In this document: in pieces, positions 45,672-54,718 of the stretch
Position numbering within the stretch: the first letter of the stretch is position 1
Layout: every line of letters begins with the position of its first letter
Origin: Cellulophaga sp. F20128
GTDB lineage: Bacteria; Bacteroidota; Bacteroidia; Flavobacteriales; Flavobacteriaceae
Assembly (NCBI RefSeq): GCF_023015805.1
Contig: NZ_JALKBA010000002.1
Coordinates: 407,515 to 471,514, forward strand
DNA length: 64,000 nucleotides
Direction of reading: 5' to 3'
Notes under the pieces: generated by a model
What the model was told of the DNA's origin: nothing
What the model saw: the letters and a program-made list of their open reading frames with translations, nothing else
Database searches by the model: none
Made by a program: the position numbers and the translations under genes

Positions 45672-46018
45672 TGAGTGTAATAAAATCCATAGACAAAACA
45701 GCAAGTGATGCTGCAGCTTCGGGAAAGAAATATGTTGAGGTATCTAAAAAGTACTATCAATTAAAAGTTTTTCAGCAACTAACAACCATATCGTCATACG
45801 TAGTTAAAACAGTTATTTTAGGAGGACTACTGTTGTTGGCGTTTTTGTTTATGGCTATTTCTGCAGCATTGGCTCTAGGAGATTTGTTTAATAGTATTCC
45901 CTTAGGTTATCTAGCCGTTGGTTTCATCTTTATTTTAATAAGCCTCTTGGTTTATAGCAAGCGAAGATCTATAGAAAAAATATTAATTGTAAAAATGTCT
46001 AAAACATATTTTGATTAA
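45671..46018 (+). CDS. Phage holin family (superfamily III)-like membrane protein
   Basis: 115-aa protein with an amphipathic N-terminus and two hydrophobic helices at about residues 51-75 (VILGGLLLLAFLFMAISAALAL) and 80-97 (LGYLAVGFIFILISLLVY), a layout matching the YqjE/holin superfamily III proteins. Despite the family name there is no phage context here. It is coupled to YtxH by a TAATG overlap and likely works with it in the membrane. Confidence 0.8.
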   Translation: MSVIKSIDKTASDAAASGKKYVEVSKKYYQLKVFQQLTTISSYVVKTVILGGLLLLAFLFMAISAALALGDLFNSIPLGYLAVGFIFILISLLVYSKRRSIEKILIVKMSKTYFD

Positions 46019-46028
46019 AACAGTACCT

Positions 46029-46226
46029 ATGCAATACAACTCGTTCAAAGAAATAGAATTAGATCTGAAAAAATTGAGTCTGGAGCGCCAAATATTGATT
46101 GAAGAATTAAAGGTGCAAAAACACAATGTTGCAGAAGATCTAAAACCATACAATTGGATTAATTGGGCATTAAAATTTGCCCGTAAATACGGTGCATTAC
46201 TTCTAATTAAAAAAATATTTAAGTAA
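46029..46226 (+). CDS. DUF6327-like small protein
   Basis: 65-aa protein reading MQYNSFKEIELDLKKLSLER, then a helical region and LKPYNWINWALKFARKYG. It resembles small flavobacterial proteins grouped as DUF6327 that follow YtxH/holin genes. A TTG at 46011 would overlap the previous gene; the ATG at 46029 was preferred. Function unknown, probably peripheral to the membrane pair. Confidence 0.7.
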   Translation: MQYNSFKEIELDLKKLSLERQILIEELKVQKHNVAEDLKPYNWINWALKFARKYGALLLIKKIFK

Positions 46227-46271
46227 TAGGTAATACATGACCCTTTATATAACACTACTAAAATAAATACT

Positions 46272-46589
46272 ATGAATAATGAGTATGCCAAAAGTGAAAG
46301 AGAAAACATAGAAAAATATCAAGCGAAAGGATATGAACGTAATTATAAGGTAGTTCAAGGTGCCTTGGTAGATGTAGACACAAAAGAAATTTTTAAACCA
46401 GAAGAGATTTTCGTGGTTAAGGAGTATAGGTATGAAGGAATGAGTAACCCATCCGATTTGTCTATCCTCTATATTATAGAAACGAATACAAACAGCAAAG
46501 GAACGCTGCTTATAGGCTACGGTCCTACTGGAGACTTAGATGCTTCTGAGTTCTTTAAGGCAATTCCAAAAAAGAATTATTCAAGTTAG
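46272..46589 (+). CDS. Small conserved flavobacterial protein, phosphoribosylpyrophosphate synthetase-like label
   Basis: 105-aa cytoplasmic protein with EIFVVKEYRYEGMSNPSDLSILYIIETN in the middle. It resembles short flavobacterial proteins often labelled phosphoribosylpyrophosphate synthetase, but it lacks the PRPP-binding and ATP motifs of the true enzyme, so that label should not be taken as a function. It ends the YtxH gene group. Role unknown. Confidence 0.6.
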   Translation: MNNEYAKSERENIEKYQAKGYERNYKVVQGALVDVDTKEIFKPEEIFVVKEYRYEGMSNPSDLSILYIIETNTNSKGTLLIGYGPTGDLDASEFFKAIPKKNYSS

Positions 46590-46649
46590 GATACCTTGCG
46601 CTTGGCAATAAAATTGCTGGATGCACTAAATAAAGAGTGTTTTATATCT

Positions 46650-47499
<850 letters not shown>

Positions 47500-49149
47500 A
47501 TGAAATTAAAAGTAAGCTGTTTAATAACAATTTTAACCCTATTGGGTTGTACAGAAAAAAACAAAACATTCACGACTGGAGAAATATCAATTTTACCACA
47601 GCCAGTGTCTGTTGTTTTAGCAGAAGAATCTTTTTTATTTAAAGAAGGGCAATCTATACATACAACCTCTAAAGAACAGCAAAATGCGGCAAACAATCTC
47701 AAAGATTTTATACTTGCTGATGCTGGGATTAATTTAGCGTTAGACGAAAATTCGGCTGCAATTCATTTTGAAAAATCAGAAACAGTAGCGCCAGAAGCCT
47801 ATGAATTACTTGTAACACCAAAAAAGATCACCATTAAAGCCAATGATGCAGCAGGTTATTTTTATGGGGTGCAAACAATAAAACAATTGATTTCAAAAGA
47901 AACTTCAGAAAAATCGAAAACGGCAAAATATGTAGTGCCATCGGTTGCGATTGAAGATAATCCGCGTTTTAAATGGCGCGCTTATATGCTTGATGAATCG
48001 CGCTATTTTCATGGGGAAGCCTTTGTAAAACAAATGCTAGACCAAATGGCATTGTTAAAAATGAATATTTTTCATTGGCACCTTGTAGATGATGCAGGCT
48101 GGCGTATCGAAATTAAAAAATATCCGCTATTGACCGAGGTTGGTGCCTTTAGGACCGATTCTGAAATTGGAACATGGAAAAGTGGAAAAACTTCAGGAGA
48201 ACCACATGGTGGATTTTATACCCAAGAACAAATAAAAAATATTGTTGCTTATGCGGCAGAACGAAATATTACTGTGGTTCCTGAAATTGAAATGCCTGGA
48301 CATTCAAGTGCAGCTATTGCGGCTTATACCTGGCTAGGTACCGCAGGTGTAGATATTGATGTGCCTGTGAAATTTGGACGTTTGTATGATAATTATGATG
48401 TTACAAAACCAGAGGTTGTTCAGTTCATTAAAGATGTTTTGTTAGAGGTTTTTGAATTGTTTCCTTCTGAAGTTATTCATATTGGGGGTGATGAAGTAGG
48501 GTATAAAGTATGGGAAGATACCAAACATGTTCAAGAGTATATGAAAGAGTATTCGATTAAAACTCCGGCCGATTTACAAATACAATTTACTAATGATATT
48601 TCAAGATTCATTGAATCGCATGGACGAAGAATGATGGGGTGGAATGAAATTATGGGTAAAAATATTCACCAAGGTTTTGAAGAAAAGAAGGATGATAAAG
48701 AGGCAGAAACTGAATTGGCTAAAAACGTAGTAGTGCATTTTTGGAAAGGAGATCTTGCATTGGCGCAAGATGCTGCTAAAAAAGGATATGGGATTGTTAA
48801 TTCGCTACATAGTAATACCTATTTAGATTACAGTCATAAAAGCATTACTTTAGAAAAGGCCTATAATTTTAATCCTATCCCAGAAGGTTTAGAAGCCGAA
48901 TATCATAAAAACATTTACGGTTTAGGTTGCCAAATGTGGAGTGAATGGACACCAACCAATGCAGATATTGAAAGACAGACCTTTCCTAGAATAGCGGCCT
49001 ATGCGGAAGTGGGGTGGACACAACTTGAAAATAAAAACTATGAAAGTTTTAAAGTAGCCCTTAAAAAAATGCAAAAGCATTGGGATGTTTTAGGAATCAA
49101 TTCCTTTAAAGATTATGAAAAAATTGAAGCTGAATTAAAGACGAAATAA
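47500..49149 (+). CDS. GH20 beta-N-acetylhexosaminidase lipoprotein
   Basis: 549-aa lipoprotein with a lipobox at Cys17 (LLGC). An N-terminal GH20b domain (about 25-155) is followed by the GH20 barrel: WRAYMLDESRYFHG, NIFHWHLVDDAGWRIEIK, VPEIEMPGHS and the catalytic HIGGDEV with Asp331 and Glu332. It removes terminal beta-linked GlcNAc or GalNAc by substrate-assisted catalysis. It is followed 13 bases later by a GH123 gene, so the pair probably handles GalNAc-containing oligosaccharides in the periplasm or at the surface. Confidence 0.95.
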   Translation: MKLKVSCLITILTLLGCTEKNKTFTTGEISILPQPVSVVLAEESFLFKEGQSIHTTSKEQQNAANNLKDFILADAGINLALDENSAAIHFEKSETVAPEAYELLVTPKKITIKANDAAGYFYGVQTIKQLISKETSEKSKTAKYVVPSVAIEDNPRFKWRAYMLDESRYFHGEAFVKQMLDQMALLKMNIFHWHLVDDAGWRIEIKKYPLLTEVGAFRTDSEIGTWKSGKTSGEPHGGFYTQEQIKNIVAYAAERNITVVPEIEMPGHSSAAIAAYTWLGTAGVDIDVPVKFGRLYDNYDVTKPEVVQFIKDVLLEVFELFPSEVIHIGGDEVGYKVWEDTKHVQEYMKEYSIKTPADLQIQFTNDISRFIESHGRRMMGWNEIMGKNIHQGFEEKKDDKEAETELAKNVVVHFWKGDLALAQDAAKKGYGIVNSLHSNTYLDYSHKSITLEKAYNFNPIPEGLEAEYHKNIYGLGCQMWSEWTPTNADIERQTFPRIAAYAEVGWTQLENKNYESFKVALKKMQKHWDVLGINSFKDYEKIEAELKTK

Positions 49150-49162
49150 AGGGAAGTTAAAT

Positions 49163-50938
49163 ATGATAAATAAAACATTTTTATTGCTAGTATTTGTAAG
49201 TATACTAGCTGTTAGCTGTAAAGAGGAAAAGAATATTGTAGTTGCGCAAACCTATGAAGAACCCAAAGATCCATCAGTCCGAATGGATGAAAATTGGGAA
49301 GCGGTACCAAAAGGATTACAAGCTTCAGTTACATCGACCAACATTAGATATGTAAAAAGTGAACTTCCAAAAATTGATATAAAAAACAGTTGGAGTGGTG
49401 CGGCATGGAAAGGAGAGCGTATTTCGGGCCAATTAGTGCTTTGGAGTAATGACTCTATTCACCATGTAAGTACAGAGATTTCAGACTTTAAATCATCTTC
49501 AGGAAAAAATCTACCAGCAAGTATCGCGCAAACACGTTTTGTGAAATATGTTATTACAGATGAGTTTGCTGGGGGTTGTGGGTACCGAAAACCAGAAGAT
49601 TTTGCGGCTTCCTTGGTTGCCGATGCCTTAGAAAATGTAAATTCTTATGCTGTAAAAGCACAAGAAACAAGACCGATTTGGGTAACGGTAGATGTGCCGT
49701 CTGATGCGGAATCCGGAACGTATAAGAGTACAATAACGCTACATATAAAGGGACAAGAATCAAAACAATTTGAATTCACTTTAGAAGTTATCGATAAGGT
49801 ATTACCGAAAGGAACCGATTGGAAATTTCATTTGGATTTATGGCAAAATCCGTATGCAGTATCTCGCTTTCATAAGGTAGAACCCTGGTCTCAAGAGCAC
49901 TGGGATTTACTGAAGCCCATTATGAAGCGACTTGCCGATTCTGGCCAGAAAGTAATTACGGTGTCTTTAAATAAACGTCCGTGGGGCGGACAAACATTTG
50001 ATCAGTTTGAAGCTATGGTCAATTGGAAAAAGAAATCCGATGGAACTTGGGCTTATGATTTTACCATTTTTGACAATTGGGTGCAGTTTATGATGGATTT
50101 AGGTGTGAAAAATCAAATAAGTTGCTACTCTATGGTTCCTTGGGGCAACGAGTTCTACTATTTTGACGAGGCTGAAAACAAAGAAATAAAAATTAAAGCA
50201 CCTCCAGGAACCAAAGAATATAATGAACTATGGATTCCTTTTTTAAAGGCCTTTAAAAAACACCTGGTTGCAAAAGGATGGAATACAATTACCCGCATTG
50301 CTATGGATGAAAGGGGTCCAGAAGAAATGAAAGCAATGTTAGAATTGCTTAATGAATATGCTCCAGAATTTGGCGTTTCTTTCGCCGATAACCATAAGAG
50401 TTACAAATTGTACCCGGACGAATTGAAGGATATGTCAGTCGCTTTTGGCCATCCTGTAGATGAACAAGATCTAGTGCAAAGAAGAGCTAATGGCTTTGTC
50501 AGTACGCATTATGTATGTTGTTCTGATGGGTTCCCAAATACATTTACATTTTCACCTCCGGCAGAAGGTGTGTTTATTGGCTGGTACACAATTGCAGCTG
50601 ATTTTGATGGTTTTTTGCGTTGGGCCTACAACAGTTGGGTAGAAAATCCATTACAAGATTCACGTTTTAGAACCTGGCCCGCTGGCGATACTTATATAGT
50701 GTATCCTGATAATAGAAGCTCTATTCGTTTTGAAACCTTACACGAAGGTCTGCAAGATGCTGAAAAGATTAGAATACTAAGAGAAGAGTTAAAGGATAAA
50801 GGTATGTTAGAAGATCTAGATGCGTTGAATGCGGTGGTGGCACAGTTTAATATTACAAGCCAACCTGAAGATTTGGAAGGAATGCTAAAAGAAGCCAAAA
50901 CCAACCTTAATTTATTATCTAAAAAATTGGTGAACTAA
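49163..50938 (+). CDS. GH123-like (DUF4091) beta-N-acetylgalactosaminidase lipoprotein
   Basis: 591-aa lipoprotein with a lipobox at Cys19 (LAVSC). An N-terminal beta-sandwich precedes a TIM barrel, and the C-terminus RFRTWPAGDTYIVYPDNRSSIRFETL is typical of DUF4091/GH123. The adjacent acidic pair Asp382-Glu383 in IAMDERGPEEM matches the catalytic Asp-Glu pair known for GH123. It would release beta-GalNAc with retention. It is in one operon with GH20 upstream and ends at a strong terminator. Confidence 0.85.
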   Translation: MINKTFLLLVFVSILAVSCKEEKNIVVAQTYEEPKDPSVRMDENWEAVPKGLQASVTSTNIRYVKSELPKIDIKNSWSGAAWKGERISGQLVLWSNDSIHHVSTEISDFKSSSGKNLPASIAQTRFVKYVITDEFAGGCGYRKPEDFAASLVADALENVNSYAVKAQETRPIWVTVDVPSDAESGTYKSTITLHIKGQESKQFEFTLEVIDKVLPKGTDWKFHLDLWQNPYAVSRFHKVEPWSQEHWDLLKPIMKRLADSGQKVITVSLNKRPWGGQTFDQFEAMVNWKKKSDGTWAYDFTIFDNWVQFMMDLGVKNQISCYSMVPWGNEFYYFDEAENKEIKIKAPPGTKEYNELWIPFLKAFKKHLVAKGWNTITRIAMDERGPEEMKAMLELLNEYAPEFGVSFADNHKSYKLYPDELKDMSVAFGHPVDEQDLVQRRANGFVSTHYVCCSDGFPNTFTFSPPAEGVFIGWYTIAADFDGFLRWAYNSWVENPLQDSRFRTWPAGDTYIVYPDNRSSIRFETLHEGLQDAEKIRILREELKDKGMLEDLDALNAVVAQFNITSQPEDLEGMLKEAKTNLNLLSKKLVN

Positions 50939-50968
50939 GAGAAGCTCCCATAGAAAATAATTGAATTG

Positions 50969-51023
50969 CAGCAAATGGATTGTTTATTATTGAAAAAGAT
51001 AAACAATCCATTTGCTGTTTTTT
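50969..51023. terminator. Strong terminator between convergent genes
   Basis: A 17-bp perfect stem (50969-50985 with 51001-51017) around a 15-base loop, followed by six T on the plus strand. It serves the GH20-GH123 operon and may also end the convergent ThuA-like gene. Confidence 0.9.
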
Positions 51024-51049
51024 ATAAATGGAAAGTTTAGATCCCTTTA

Positions 51050-51898
51050 TTAATTTTGATTTACAACCCACTTTATACCTTCAATAAGATGTTGTCGTCC
51101 AAAATCCGTATCCAAAGAGCGTAAATCATGACCTAATTCTGTATAGAAAAACCTTCCTCCACCCCAATCTCTAGTCCATGCAATAGGATGATCTTTACCC
51201 ATAGGAACGCCTCCTCTGGTCTTGAAATAATCTCTAACGGGTTCGTAGGTCAATTCGTCTACCCGAAGTAACACTTGTACCCCTGGCAATCCAGTAACAA
51301 CCTTGGTGTGGTTGGTCCAATCTGCTTCGTACCAAAACTCTTTGCCCATTCCTTTAACGGTAGGATGATTCATTGCCTCGGAATCTACCATCACCTTAGC
51401 TTTTAGAAATTCAGAATCACTATTAAAATCACAACCTCCCAAATCCAATAACCAAGGCCAGTTTTCCTGATGCACTAACAATGCATGTAAACCAACTATT
51501 GCGCCCCCTGCTTTATACCATTCTTCAATAGCCGTACGTTGTTCCTTATTAAAAACTTTATCGAGAACATTGGCATTGTTAAATAGCAGTACATCGTAAT
51601 AGCTCAATTTTTTCTTAGAAATATCATCTCCAGTTTCACTTACATCTACCTGCATATTATGCTCTGATCCTAAACGTACAATCCATCCGTTTACGATGGG
51701 AATGTCTGGATGTCGAAACCAACCAGTACCCGAAAACAGCAACACCTTCAAGGTGGTTTCGTTTCCCATTGCATTGCGTTCATGTGTTTTCTTTTGATGG
51801 TTTACATCCAGATGTTCTTGAGCGCTTATTTGAAAAGTCAATAAACACAATGCTGATAAAAAGAAAGTGGTTGTAATTTTGTTTCTTTTGTTTTTCAT
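51050..51898 (-). CDS. ThuA domain-containing secreted protein
   Basis: 282-aa protein with a signal peptide (ending near ISAQ) and a ThuA/class I glutamine amidotransferase-like fold: VLLFSGTGWFRHPDIPIVNG, YYDVLLFNN, YKAGGAIVGLHALLV, HPIAWTRDWGGGRFFYTELGHD. Such proteins are common in Bacteroidota sugar loci and their chemistry is not settled. It converges on the GH123 gene. Nothing in the sequence gives a substrate. Confidence 0.85.
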   Translation of the reverse strand: MKNKRNKITTTFFLSALCLLTFQISAQEHLDVNHQKKTHERNAMGNETTLKVLLFSGTGWFRHPDIPIVNGWIVRLGSEHNMQVDVSETGDDISKKKLSYYDVLLFNNANVLDKVFNKEQRTAIEEWYKAGGAIVGLHALLVHQENWPWLLDLGGCDFNSDSEFLKAKVMVDSEAMNHPTVKGMGKEFWYEADWTNHTKVVTGLPGVQVLLRVDELTYEPVRDYFKTRGGVPMGKDHPIAWTRDWGGGRFFYTELGHDLRSLDTDFGRQHLIEGIKWVVNQN

Positions 51899-52739
51899 AC
51901 GTTAGCAATTTTCAGGGAGTCAATATTTGTTAAAATAATTCATTTATATGGTTAGTAATTTCACCATCAAGCCTAAGTATACTGAAGCTTTGATATCATT
52001 GCAGAGATGATCTTTATTAAAGGAATTAAATATACAAAAAAGAAAAACACTATTTTTGTAATTTACCTACTATCAATTAATTACAACAAAATTAGGCGTT
52101 TTACTAAAAAAAATAGAATCATATAGATCATCCGCTAGCATATCCCTAGTTCTTCACTTTAATATTTCGGATATTGCTTTAAGGGTATTAAATCTATTCG
52201 CTTTTGCTTTCCTTTTTTTTAAAATAGATGAGTTATACCTAAAAAATACTTCTTGTCGAGAGTTCTGCTAATGCCATCTTCCTTTTGGAAGCATCAGATC
52301 AAGATTTACGATTATGGACATTCTTATTTTTGTATGGTTAGATCGGACCCTTGTATTGCTAGGACTCCTATCCGAGCGGCGGCGGTACTATTTTATGACA
52401 TAATCAATTTTAATTGGTATAAATAATCCTTTGCAATTAAACTGTAAGACAAAAATTTATAATAGCGAATATTTTGAACTTAATTGGCTACCTTTAAGAC
52501 AAAGTAATGCTGGAACTAATTAGGAGTATGTTTATAAACTGCAATTATACATATTTACTATTTTGCGAGTACAAACATAAATTTGCCACTACTTTATAGT
52601 AAGCAAATGTGGTTAAAGAATTAACGCATCACATTAGAACTCCACTTTTTATTTCAGCAAGTTATTGGCTGACAATTATCATAGTTTTAGATAGTTCCAT
52701 CAGCTAATTTTACATTAAGAATATAAAAATTTAAAAGTT
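51899..52739. other. Long intergenic region between divergent ThuA-like and Usp genes
   Basis: About 840 bases of AT-rich sequence with no credible gene. Near 52360-52400 there is a short GC-richer patch. The last 70 bases hold an Fnr-like promoter for the Usp gene. Nothing else was recognised. Confidence 0.5.
52670..52712 (+). promoter_or_regulatory. Fnr-like box and -7 element upstream of the second usp gene
   Basis: TGACAATTATCA (52670-52681) has the same TGAC-N4-ATCA core as the reverse strand of the box at hemN. TAATTTTA (52705-52712) fits TAnnTTTA and ends 36.5 bases after the box centre, again the same spacing. The start codon follows 27 bases later. Confidence 0.6.
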
Positions 52740-53591
52740 ATGAAAAAAAAGATACTACTTCCAACAGACTTCTCTGGCAATGCCAACAACGCTATAAATT
52801 ACGCAGTTGAACTTTTTAAAGGAGAATCTTGTGAATTTTATATTCTACATTCTAACTATCTTCCAGGGTATTCCAAGGATAAGCTTTTAAGTCCTGAACC
52901 CACAAAAAATCAAATTGATGAGGTAAAAGCGATTGCTGAAGAAAAGATGGGAAAGTTGAAAGTTGAAGATCGTTTCAATGAGGATAACACTAAGCATACC
53001 TTTCATTTTTTGAATGAATTTGGATCTTTTATTGAAGTACTCAAAAACACGGTTGAAAAGGAAGACATTAAGTTGATAATTATGGGTACCCGTGGAGAAA
53101 CGGACAACAAAAATGAAATTCTCGGTAGCAATGCTGTAAATACAATGGAAAAGGTTAGAAACTGTCCTGTGCTAGCTATTCCTGGGAATATTAGGTTTAA
53201 AGGGCTAAACGAGATTGTATTTCCCACCAGTTTCAAAACACATTACAAAGAAAACGAATTGGATACTTTAAAGCAAATTTCACAATTAACTAGCGCGCCA
53301 ATCCGTATTTTATATGTTCAAAAGGACAATGAATTGAGTAAGGAGCAAATTGATAATAAGGCACTGCTCAATGAGATTTTAGCCGCTGTAAACTTTACAC
53401 ATCATAAATTATACAATGTAAGTTTACAAGACGGTGTACGTTGTTTTGCGCAAAGCAGAGAGAGCGAAATGATCGCTTTTATTAATAAAAAACATAAATT
53501 CTTTGGTAGTATTTTTTCTAACCCATTGGTAAAAGAATTAGGTCATAATGCTAATGTTCCGGTATTGGCTTTACACGATTTAAGAAACTAG
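52740..53591 (+). CDS. Universal stress protein family
   Basis: 283-aa protein with two Usp-like halves. The first starts ILLPTDFSGNANNAINYA and ends IMGTRGETDNKNEILGSNA, the nucleotide-binding motif. The second half (about 155-283) is more divergent and lacks a clear glycine motif, though it keeps FFGSIFSNPLVKELGHNANVPVLAL. Its Fnr-like promoter matches that of hemN, suggesting induction when oxygen is low. Confidence 0.85.
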   Translation: MKKKILLPTDFSGNANNAINYAVELFKGESCEFYILHSNYLPGYSKDKLLSPEPTKNQIDEVKAIAEEKMGKLKVEDRFNEDNTKHTFHFLNEFGSFIEVLKNTVEKEDIKLIIMGTRGETDNKNEILGSNAVNTMEKVRNCPVLAIPGNIRFKGLNEIVFPTSFKTHYKENELDTLKQISQLTSAPIRILYVQKDNELSKEQIDNKALLNEILAAVNFTHHKLYNVSLQDGVRCFAQSRESEMIAFINKKHKFFGSIFSNPLVKELGHNANVPVLALHDLRN

Positions 53592-53783
53592 TATCCAACA
53601 GGTATTTACCTTAAAATAGAGGTGATTTAAGGGAATTCTAGGAGTTCTGCATATTGATGTTATGGGGGTGTCCTATGGTTTCAATGGTAACGAAAACGAT
53701 CCTAGAATTTCGGACTTTAGAATTAAATTTTAGGGATCCACCGAAGATTTTTATACAAAATAGATTGACTTGGTAGTCAAAAA

Positions 53784-53800
53784 GTGGAGCCGGAGGATTA
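53784..53800 (-). repeat. tRNA/tmRNA 3'-end-like repeat, copy 1
   Basis: Plus strand GTGGAGCCGGAGGATTA, identical over 17 bases to copy 2. On the minus strand CCTCCGGCTCCAC is followed by the small hairpin TTGACT/AGTCAA (53765-53780). Confidence 0.55.
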
Positions 53801-53876
53801 ACTTCGTTGTTCCCATAAGGTTCCGTACTGTAAATACAACTGACTGATTTTTCAGATCAGGCACCTAAAAATAGCA

Positions 53877-53906
53877 AAACCCAATCAAGTTTACTTGATT
53901 GGGTTT
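53877..53906. terminator. Terminator-like hairpin next to repeat copy 2
   Basis: AAACCCAATCAAG (53877-53889) pairs with CTTGATTGGGTTT (53894-53906) around a 4-base loop. The T-rich flank on the minus strand fits termination of a minus-strand RNA. Confidence 0.8.
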
Positions 53907-53942
53907 CTTATGCTTTAATGCACACACCTGTTGTGCATAATC

Positions 53943-53959
53943 GTGGAGCCGGAGGATTA
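53943..53959 (-). repeat. tRNA/tmRNA 3'-end-like repeat, copy 2
   Basis: GTGGAGCCGGAGGATTA on the plus strand, 159 bases from copy 1. A terminator-like hairpin (53877-53906) lies downstream on the minus strand. Confidence 0.55.
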
Positions 53960-53996
53960 TAGATCCCTTGTACTCGCAATGTTGCAAATAAAAATA

Positions 53997-54017
53997 CCCA
54001 TCATTTAGAATGATGGG
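53997..54017. terminator. Hairpin within the repeat region
   Basis: CCCATCATT (53997-54005) pairs with AATGATGGG (54009-54017) around a 3-base loop, with an A-rich left flank that gives a T-run on the minus strand. Confidence 0.65.
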
Positions 54018-54095
54018 CATCTTAAATCTTCCAAAAATACCGAAGCAAACTTCGCATTTTAGCGCGCTTTAATCTGCTGCGTATTTTTGAGTGTC

Positions 54096-54108
54096 GTGGA
54101 GCCGGAGG
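54096..54108 (-). repeat. tRNA/tmRNA 3'-end-like repeat, copy 3
   Basis: GTGGAGCCGGAGG on the plus strand, 153 bases from copy 2. A structured stretch lies downstream on the minus strand (54033-54088: outer arms AAAAATAC/GTATTTTT, inner CGAAG/CTTCG). Confidence 0.5.
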
Positions 54109-54423
54109 GACCAGAACTAAACACCCAAATGCCCTATAAATAAGGGGTAGGGAAGTACCTTAATTTTGTGCGCACCGAATAGGTGACTTTTTAACATTTG
54201 GTTGCTTTTTTTGATTTTTTGTTTATGGTTGGTTGTAAGGATTCTGAAAAATTAGAAACAGCATATAATTAAATCAAAAGTGTAAATTTCTATTGTGAGA
54301 TACTGACTCTAAAATAGTAAGTTTCTCGAAAGTTTGCTAAAATTGAATATTCTGATTTTGTAATATGGAAGTTTATAAAATATTATATCTATCATTATAA
54401 TGGTATTTTTAAGTTAAAAAGCC

Positions 54424-54440
54424 TATATTTAGACAATATA
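54424..54440. promoter_or_regulatory. Inverted repeat at the hipB promoter
   Basis: TATATT-TAGAC-AATATA is a perfect 6-bp inverted repeat 12 bases before the hipB start. TATATTTA inside it fits a -7 element, so a bound repressor would block transcription. HipB proteins autoregulate this way in other bacteria. Confidence 0.5.
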
Positions 54441-54451
54441 ATGGTAATAAA

Positions 54452-54715
54452 ATGTTAGAGGTTATAAAAATAAAAGATGTGAAGGTCAAGATTGGGGAGG
54501 TGTGTAAGGCACTTCGTAAATCTGATGGACTCTCTAGAGACGAACTTGCACAGGTGCTTGATGTTTCGAGCACAACAATTCAAAACATCGAGAATGGTAA
54601 AAATGCTACGCTCGATACTATTTTAAAAGTAGCAAATCATTTTGGATTATTGCAGTCTATTACTAAAGAATTAGACAAGACTATTACAAATCAAAACAAT
54701 ATTTCACTGTATTAA
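54452..54715 (+). CDS. XRE-family antitoxin, HipB-like
   Basis: 87-aa helix-turn-helix protein with the XRE motif SRDELAQVLDVSSTTIQNIENGKNA at about 28-52. It precedes a HipA-like kinase gene by 3 bases, the usual antitoxin-toxin order. It is expected to bind the kinase and repress the operon through the inverted repeat at its promoter. Confidence 0.85.
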   Translation: MLEVIKIKDVKVKIGEVCKALRKSDGLSRDELAQVLDVSSTTIQNIENGKNATLDTILKVANHFGLLQSITKELDKTITNQNNISLY

Positions 54716-54718
54716 TAA

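Larger units (their letters stand above)
53592..54451. other. Repeat-bearing intergenic region, probable integration scar
   Basis: About 860 bases without a gene. It holds three minus-strand copies of CCTCCGGCTCCAC, each followed on the minus strand by a hairpin, spaced 159 and 153 bases apart. The HipBA module lies immediately to the right. This looks like leftovers of tRNA or tmRNA 3' ends from repeated integration. Confidence 0.5.

Noticed and set aside
45671..46018. A prophage, suggested by the holin-family protein
   Set aside because: No other phage gene is nearby; the protein is part of a YtxH operon common in Bacteroidota.
46272..46589. A true phosphoribosylpyrophosphate synthetase
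   Set aside because: At 105 aa it is one third of the enzyme's length and lacks the PRPP and ATP motifs.
53784..54108. Intact tRNA genes suggested by CCTCCGGCTCCAC
   Set aside because: No acceptor 5' arm, anticodon arm or T-loop could be assembled upstream of any copy, so only 3'-end-like fragments are claimed.
53592..54451. CRISPR array suggested by regularly spaced repeats
   Set aside because: Only three short copies with about 150-base spacing and no cas genes; spacing and repeat length do not fit CRISPR.
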